Source: Patiria pectinifera (taxonomy: Eukaryota; Echinodermata; Asteroidea; Valvatida; Asterinidae). Taken from it: a stretch of DNA of 64,000 nucleotides. The first letter of the stretch is position 1. Every line of letters starts with the position of its first letter. The notes beneath the pieces were generated by a model. It was given only the letters and a program-made list of their open reading frames with translations. It did no database searches and was not told the DNA's origin. This document shows positions 58,258 through 64,000 of the stretch, in pieces. The stretch spans positions 6,156,643 to 6,220,642 of the forward strand of contig CM057140.1 of the NCBI GenBank assembly GCA_029964075.1. The letters run 5' to 3'. A program made the position numbers and the translations under genes.

Positions 58258-58911
58258 TTAATTTTGCAACAAACTTTAACTTGATTGTTATTAATCAGAG
58301 AAGGCAGAAATTAGTCCATGCTTCCAGAAGAAGCATTAGGCTATGCCCATACGGGTGATTATGGAAAATAACATGGTCAGTAAAAACCGATTGGAGTTTT
58401 TTTTTTATAGAAGTCGGCCTAGTGGCCCAAGTGCCATTTTGTTACATATTTTCAGAAGCATTCAAAGTAACAGAACATAAGTGGGAGAAAAACAGCTTCC
58501 TTCATATTATTAACTGCACCAACAATTTGAGCTTAAATATTTGTTAAACTGCGGAAAAGAAATGTTCAATGTATGAATGTTCAATTAACCAACCATGAGA
58601 TAATAAACTGATATAATGTATGGGTTGTAGTTTTTCGTTGACTGAATTGAGTGGCGGTTACTTATCATAAATGAGTACAAAAATTGTTTTGAGTACACGT
58701 ATTTCTGAATATTCAAAACACTCTTTAAAAAGGATGACCAATCACCAAACAACTAGATATTTGTCCAGATTGTATTTTTACATAAACCCTGTGAAGTGTT
58801 GCATATTTCCAGAGTGATTCAGTCATCGGATTTCTGTTGACAAGTAAATTAGAGCTTACTTTGATCATAGCTTAATGCTTTGATTCATCTTTTCACTATG
58901 AGGGAAGAAGA
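58258..58911. other. Non-coding interval
   Basis: Sequence between the Helitron-like copy B and the minisatellite. Nothing recognised. Confidence 0.35.
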
Positions 58912-60393
58912 AATTCTGTTGACAATTTAAAGCTAATTTTAATCGGCGCTCTTCAAAAACGGTGGATTTAAAATGTTGACCATTTCGAGCTTAATTTCTT
59001 TGATTCACCTTCTCAAAAAAGGGACGGATTTCAATTTAACGTTGAGAGCTTACTTTGATTCGCCCTCTCAATATTAGGGTCGATTTCTGTTGCCAATTTA
59101 GAGCACTCTTTGATTCACCCTCTGAATAATAAGGTGCGGATTTCTGTGGACAACCTAGAGGTTAAATTCACCGTCCCAGTTAAGGTGGCGGATTTCTGAT
59201 GACAGTTTAACTGAGGAGTATACTTTGATTCGCCCTCCAAAAATTGGGGGCGGATTTTTAAAGTTAGGGGGCCTATATTGATTCACCCTCCCAATAAGGG
59301 AACATATTTAATTCAGGTGATATTTTGATTCGCGCTCCGAATATGGGATTCTGTAGACAATTTAGAACTTAATTCGATTCGCCTTCTTAATAAGGGGGGG
59401 GGGGATTTCTGATGATAATTTAAAGCTCGACTTGATTCGCCCTTCCAATAAAGGTGCGAATTTCTGTTGACAATATGAAGCTCATTTTGACTCGCCCTCC
59501 CAATAATTAGGGACGAGTTTCTGAGTGTTGACAATTTAAAGCTCACTTTGACTCGCCCTCCCCCCCCCCCAATAAGGGGGCGAGTTTCTGTTGACAATTT
59601 AAAGCTCACTTTGACTCGCCCTCCCAATAAGGGGGCAAGTTTCTATTAATAATTTAAAGCTCACCTTGACACGCCCTCCCAATAAGGGGGCGAGTTTCTG
59701 TTGACAAATTAAAGCTGTCTTTGATTCGCCATCCCAATAAGGGGGCTAGTTTCTGTTGACAATAAAGCTTGCTAGCTTGTTGACAATTAAAAGCACACTT
59801 CGACTCGCCCTCCTAATAAGGGGGCGAGTTTCTGTTGACAATTTAAAGCTCTCTTTGATTCGCCCTCCCAATAAAGGGGGCAAGGTTCTGTTGACAATTT
59901 AAAGCTCTCTTTGATTCGCCCTCCCAATATAAGGGGCGAGTTTCTGTTGACAATAAAGCTTGCTAGCTTGTTGACAATTAAAAGCACACTTCGACTCGCC
60001 CTCCTAATAAGGGGGCGAGTTTCTGTTGACAATTTAAAGCTCACTTTGATTCGCCCTCCCAATAAAGGGGGCAAGGTTCTGTTGACAATTTAAAGCTCTC
60101 TTTGATTCTCCCTCCCAATAAGGGGCGAGTTTCTGTTGACAGTAAAGTTCACTATAGCTTGTTGACAATTTAAAGCACACTTCGACTCGCGACTCGACCT
60201 CCTTATGAGAGGCGAGTTTCCGTTGACAATTTAAAGCTCACATTGATTCGCCCTCCCAATAAAGGGGGCGAGTTTCTAGTGACAATTTGAAGCTCTCTTT
60301 GACTTGCCCTCCCAGTAAGAGGGAGAATTTTTGTTGACAATTTAAAGCTCAATTTGACTCGCCCTTCCAATAAGGGGGCAAGTTTCTGTTGAT
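58912..60393. repeat. 55-bp minisatellite with higher-order structure
   Basis: About 25 units built on TTGACAATTTAAAGCTCACT, then a self-complementary segment TCGCCCTCCCAATAAGGGGG CGA able to form a hairpin. Early units (58912-59450) are diverged; later ones are more alike. A longer period of about 190 bp, marked by AATAAAGCTTGCTAGCTTG at 59761 and 59952 and a variant near 60141, shows amplification of multi-unit blocks. Apparent ORFs across it are artefacts. It ends exactly where block Y copy 2 starts. Confidence 0.92.
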
Positions 60394-61415
60394 CATACAT
60401 AATTATTTTAAAAGTCTTTGGAGAAAGAACATTTCTATAATAGACATACTGTATGTAAAACACATCCAAAGATGGATTTCTTTAAAATAAACGACTTTTT
60501 TGGGGAAATCAATTGTTCCAGAAAACTGAACCAGTCTTGCCCCTCGATAAATTTGCCAAGGAATGAGATTCTTTATGGGAAAAAATCAGTGTAGCAGTGT
60601 AACATGTGGCCCTTTTTGTCTTAATCAACATTTCATTCATTACTTAATAATCGTCTTCACGATGGTAAAGACTGAGGATTTGGTAGTCATTGGCAAACAT
60701 GATGACTGCAGTTTGAAGTTTAAAAGTTTGCCAACTTAGTGTGAGGTAACTCCAAACTTGGTGTGACAAAAGGCTAGGAATTTGTCAACAGATTATAATA
60801 CTTTGAACTGCATTTCATCGTTTTATTAATTAACATATCAGAAGTTTCTGTAATGATACATCTTCCCATTTGTTTACCCAAAAGGTCAGTCGTCAGGTTT
60901 CATTGAATCGTGAAGGTAGATGAAGCTAGCTGAATCCAGTTTGATTTCGTGCCGTGCACACGAGGTCAAGGGAAATCAGCCTGAGCGAAACTCTACGCAC
61001 GCATGTATGAATTTTCATTCATGAATTCTTTGTGAACTGGTGTATTGCGCATGCGTGGGCCGCGGGGCGGTGGCGCACCGTCACATATTGCTTGACTATT
61101 CTGCCAAACCCAGGTCGGTGTTGCATATTGATTTAATTATACTGGCTATACCAACGAAACGAAACATATCAATTGAAAGGACATCGGCGTAGGAACCCGG
61201 TACAGTACACACAAACAGTCTGCAAGCCGGACCATGTCACAGATGTTTTCTATTTGTATCTACCCTTATCCCTATTCAAGATCTAGCACATCACTTCTTC
61301 GAAAACATATTTGCCAGAAATACAAGTTCAAAGACCGGTTCAGAGCTGGGGCCCCTTCATTTCTACTAAACCCTCAAATCGTGATTTGGCCGGCATAGGC
61401 CATTTTGGGCCTATT
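60394..61415. repeat. Duplicated block Y, copy 2
   Basis: Direct match to 54900-55938. The junction with the minisatellite at 60393/60394 and loss of similarity at about 61415 are sharp. Confidence 0.9.
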
Positions 61416-61954
61416 CAATTACTGGTGTACACCACCCGTATAGGCCTATAATGTAGTTTTAAGTATGGCCGAGCTCTCAAAATGGCGGCTACACGGCAAA
61501 TCCTGGCGGGTACCATTGCCTTACCGTATGAAAGTTGTTGTTTGACACGTATCAATGATTTTCTATACAGGCTCTTAACATAAGAAAAGAGTCATTGTTG
61601 TCCCACCAGGCCTTGACTCAAAGCATAGCAGGGCCATTCTCCGCTAAAGTGTTTAAATGTGCCATTTTTGCGTCGCTTGTGTTTCTAAGAAGTATAACAG
61701 TTCTAAGAAGGTAACAAAAATCAAGAAAATCTTAGAAATTGTGACGGTAAAGTGGTACTTGTTGCGGTTTTCTCATGTCGCCATCCAAGATGCCCCTTTA
61801 AAAGTCTCCCATTCGTCTTCCATGTATGCATATCAATGATTACCCTTTTATATTATTAGTCATGATAGTATGCCCTAAATATACAATGACAAATCGAAAA
61901 AGATTGGCTCACTAATTTTACTTGAGCGCCTTCAGAGCGCATGTCGCCAATTTC
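61416..61954. other. Unique non-coding interval between blocks Y and X
   Basis: Contains CAAAATGGCGGC near 61478 (YY1-like). No gene seen; the ORF at 61657-61839 has no recognised motif. Confidence 0.35.
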
Positions 61955-63262
61955 ATAACCAGATACGTTACTATTTTTTTCGAAACGATAAACAGACTTA
62001 AAATTTCAGGAATATGCACCTTCAAGCTGCTCACAGACTAGACCAAACTTGGTATTATATTGTACATATGGCATGAATCTAATAAGTTTTGAATTTGATT
62101 TTTTTTTAGAACTGTCAACGAAAAAAATCCATGTGTTACGTATGTGTAGCGCCAGATACGTTTACCTATGTTTGCCTTTCCTTTCGACACACGTGAAGGA
62201 AGCTGACCTCAAACACCACACCAATCAACAGTGTGTTGGGTGATGACTGATCAAGTGGCGGAAGAAGTAGTTAAGGTCACACAGTTTGTCAAGGGAAGCC
62301 TATTTCAACATGAGCGGGCCAGATACGTTACACCAGATACGTTACACCAGATACGTTACTGATTATGAATTCATCATGCAAATGTTATGCTGACGTCAAC
62401 AAACATGGGCTACGTCATTGATTCCCACACTGTCTACACGTTTTAAAGTTTCTGAACACATTTAATTGTGATTCATAGAGCGCATGCTTGCCGAGAAGGA
62501 TTGTTATGTTGAGCTGAATTTCTGTCGAATATTCTTACAGTTTAGAGTAGCATCATACAATGTTTGTTTTAATGGTAAAATATGTAACTTGTAGAATTTG
62601 TAGAAAAAAGATTTTAGAAAGTGAGGGGTACCGTTGTAATTGCACAAAAACTTGATAACATGAAACCAGCATTGTTGGTTTACATAGAATATCTTAGTTT
62701 ATTATGGTAACGTATCTGATCAGCCTAGTAACGTATCTGATCAGCTCGGTAACGTATCTGTTCAAATATCAATCTTTAATTTGCGAGCGTAGCTATTATG
62801 ATACAATTAAATGTATTGTTCAGACATTATCTCTAAGCTACAGGGACACTTAAATGATGGTTTCGAGGGTTCGGGTGGTAGTGTAGGTGGGTTGGTTGGG
62901 GTGAACTTAGGGGTGGGAGTTGGGGCAGCTCAACACACTTGGGAAAAGGAAATTCTGACCTCCATCCTGTGTGCCTAAATTTAATTTTAAATCATTTGGT
63001 CATAGTTGATCAGGATTGTTTGCCATGGGATGCACTAGTTGCATTTTAGTAAAGTCATTAATCGTGATTTGCATGCGCAAAACATATCACGCGAACAAAA
63101 CGTCACATGATTAATCCGTATAATTTATATTCCCCTGCTCTGACCCCCCAAAAATTAAATTAAAAAAAATAAAAAAAATATAACCTTAATAAGAGAACAA
63201 GATGATATTCTAAACGCAGGCGCGGATCCAAATCCACGGTCTCGATCCCCCCGTCATGCTCT
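61955..63262. repeat. Duplicated block X, copy 2, with 5' extension
   Basis: Matches copy 1 from 62167 and extends further left than copy 1 with more motifs. AGATACGTTAC occurs at 61961, imperfectly at 62154, and at 62321, 62335, 62349 (14-bp spacing). GTAACGTATCT follows at 62707, 62728 and 62749 (21-bp spacing). Confidence 0.85.
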
Positions 63263-63352
63263 GACCCCCTCCCCAAAAAAATCGCAACATTGGGATACAA
63301 AAAAAATATCTGAAAGGCCGACCCCCCTGCAACAATTTCTGGATCCGCCCTG
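63217..63352. mobile_element. Short hAT-like MITE
   Basis: Left end CAGGCGCGGATCC and right end GGATCCGCCCTG are inverted with a 1-base difference in length. The 136-bp interior is C/A-run-rich. Copy 1 of the block has only its left end (about 53787-53820). Confidence 0.55.
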
Positions 63353-63447
63353 CATTATGGTCCTTGAATTATATATTTCAGTAATTCTTTGTTTTTTTAA
63401 CGATTAATGATGTTTTTTGTTGACAAACAGAATCAACGAAACTTTTT

Positions 63448-63620
63448 ATTTCAGTCTGCCTGTCACAATGTGTACCAATGAAATTCACATGTACTTAAAA
63501 TATCTACGGAATCTTATTTAAAGACATGAATTTTTTGAAGTGGACTTGCGGTAACGTATCTGGTAGATCGTTACACGACGTTTAGAAGACTTAACTTCAA
63601 GTAGTTTTTTCCCCCAAAAA
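63448..63620. repeat. Duplicated block Z, copy 2
   Basis: Match to 54417-54612. Here it lies before block Xb instead of after it. Motif GTAACGTATCT at 63551. Confidence 0.75.
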
Positions 63621-63636
63621 TAAAAACATTTGTTGA

Positions 63637-64000
63637 AAATCGCCTATGTTTTATTCCATGTGTTCATAAAATGCACATTATAACGTAAAGTGACAAAATT
63701 GGGTTCATTTCTGCTGTGTGAAACAATGCAAACTCGACTCTTATTGATTGTTTTTTTTTAATTGTCGGGCTCTGACTTTGTTCGTTTACAGGGTGTACAC
63801 ATTTTTATATTTTTACAACAACTTTGGTGTATGAAGTGCGTGGCGTTTTCAATAACATCATCATAATATGATTGATTACAGCAGCTGCTATAAAGTTTTG
63901 TGTAAGCGCTGCTTACTGCGTCATCCCGTATATGGTGTTTCAATTATAAATCTGATTTGCCAGATGTTACCAAAGCAGCTTGGCATTGTGGATCTTACTA
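63637..64000. repeat. Duplicated block Xb, copy 2 (cut by window end)
   Basis: Match to 53832-54205, continuing to the last base of the window. Confidence 0.88.

Noticed and set aside
59313..60469. Minus-strand ORFs with VSFKLSTETRPL repeats
   Set aside because: Artefacts of the 55-bp minisatellite; no start context or motif.

Overview
This is eukaryotic (metazoan) genomic DNA: spliced genes with GT-AG introns, many decayed transposons, and long non-coding stretches. There is no prokaryotic gene organisation. The gene families, the repeat types and the moderately AT-rich sequence suggest a marine invertebrate deuterostome, most likely an echinoderm. That assignment is inference; nothing in the window names the species.

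Layout. (1) 848-11117 (+): 3' part of a multi-exon gene for a cell-surface protein with leucine-rich repeats (one per small exon), a Cys-rich GCC2/GCC3-TNFR-like region and a multi-pass membrane domain. One of its introns holds a broken Ty3/gypsy retrotransposon (1292-6646, minus strand) whose central RT/RNase H segment is inverted and whose integrase side is split by other repeats. (2) 14.7-17 kb: two paralogous small secreted-protein genes sharing signal-peptide sequence and exon-1 splice position. A decayed copy of their upstream region lies at 29.7-30.1 kb. (3) 18.4-24 kb: repeats, including a 395-bp tandem duplication and a cluster of a GATACATTA-type motif. (4) 24822-25985 (+): an intact single-exon rhodopsin-class GPCR. 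(5) 31052-32005: a frameshifted GPCR pseudogene. (6) 34507-44916 (-): an SLC7 light-chain amino-acid transporter with ten coding exons, all phase-compatible. Its first visible intron carries a 2.7-kb element with long terminal inverted repeats, a 6-bp target duplication and a C2H2 zinc-finger ORF, which I read as a miniature Polinton/Maverick derivative.

(7) 45.7-48.0 kb: a repeat loaded with TGACGTCA palindromes and ending in a Helitron-like hairpin. A second copy runs 56.0-58.26 kb. (8) 48.9-52.7 kb: a long (AT)n tract, a 5'-truncated Penelope-like element with a GIY-YIG endonuclease ORF and a complete hammerhead ribozyme core just downstream, then a degenerate PHD/endonuclease/RT LINE on the opposite strand. 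(9) 52.7-64 kb: a mosaic of duplicated blocks carrying an 11-bp motif in head-to-head orientation, plus a 55-bp minisatellite.

The genes do not form one pathway. The receptor, the GPCR and the transporter are separate membrane-protein genes in a repeat-rich locus. The best leads are the mini-Polinton, the hammerhead ribozyme, the oriented GATACRTTA motif arrays and the secreted-protein pair.
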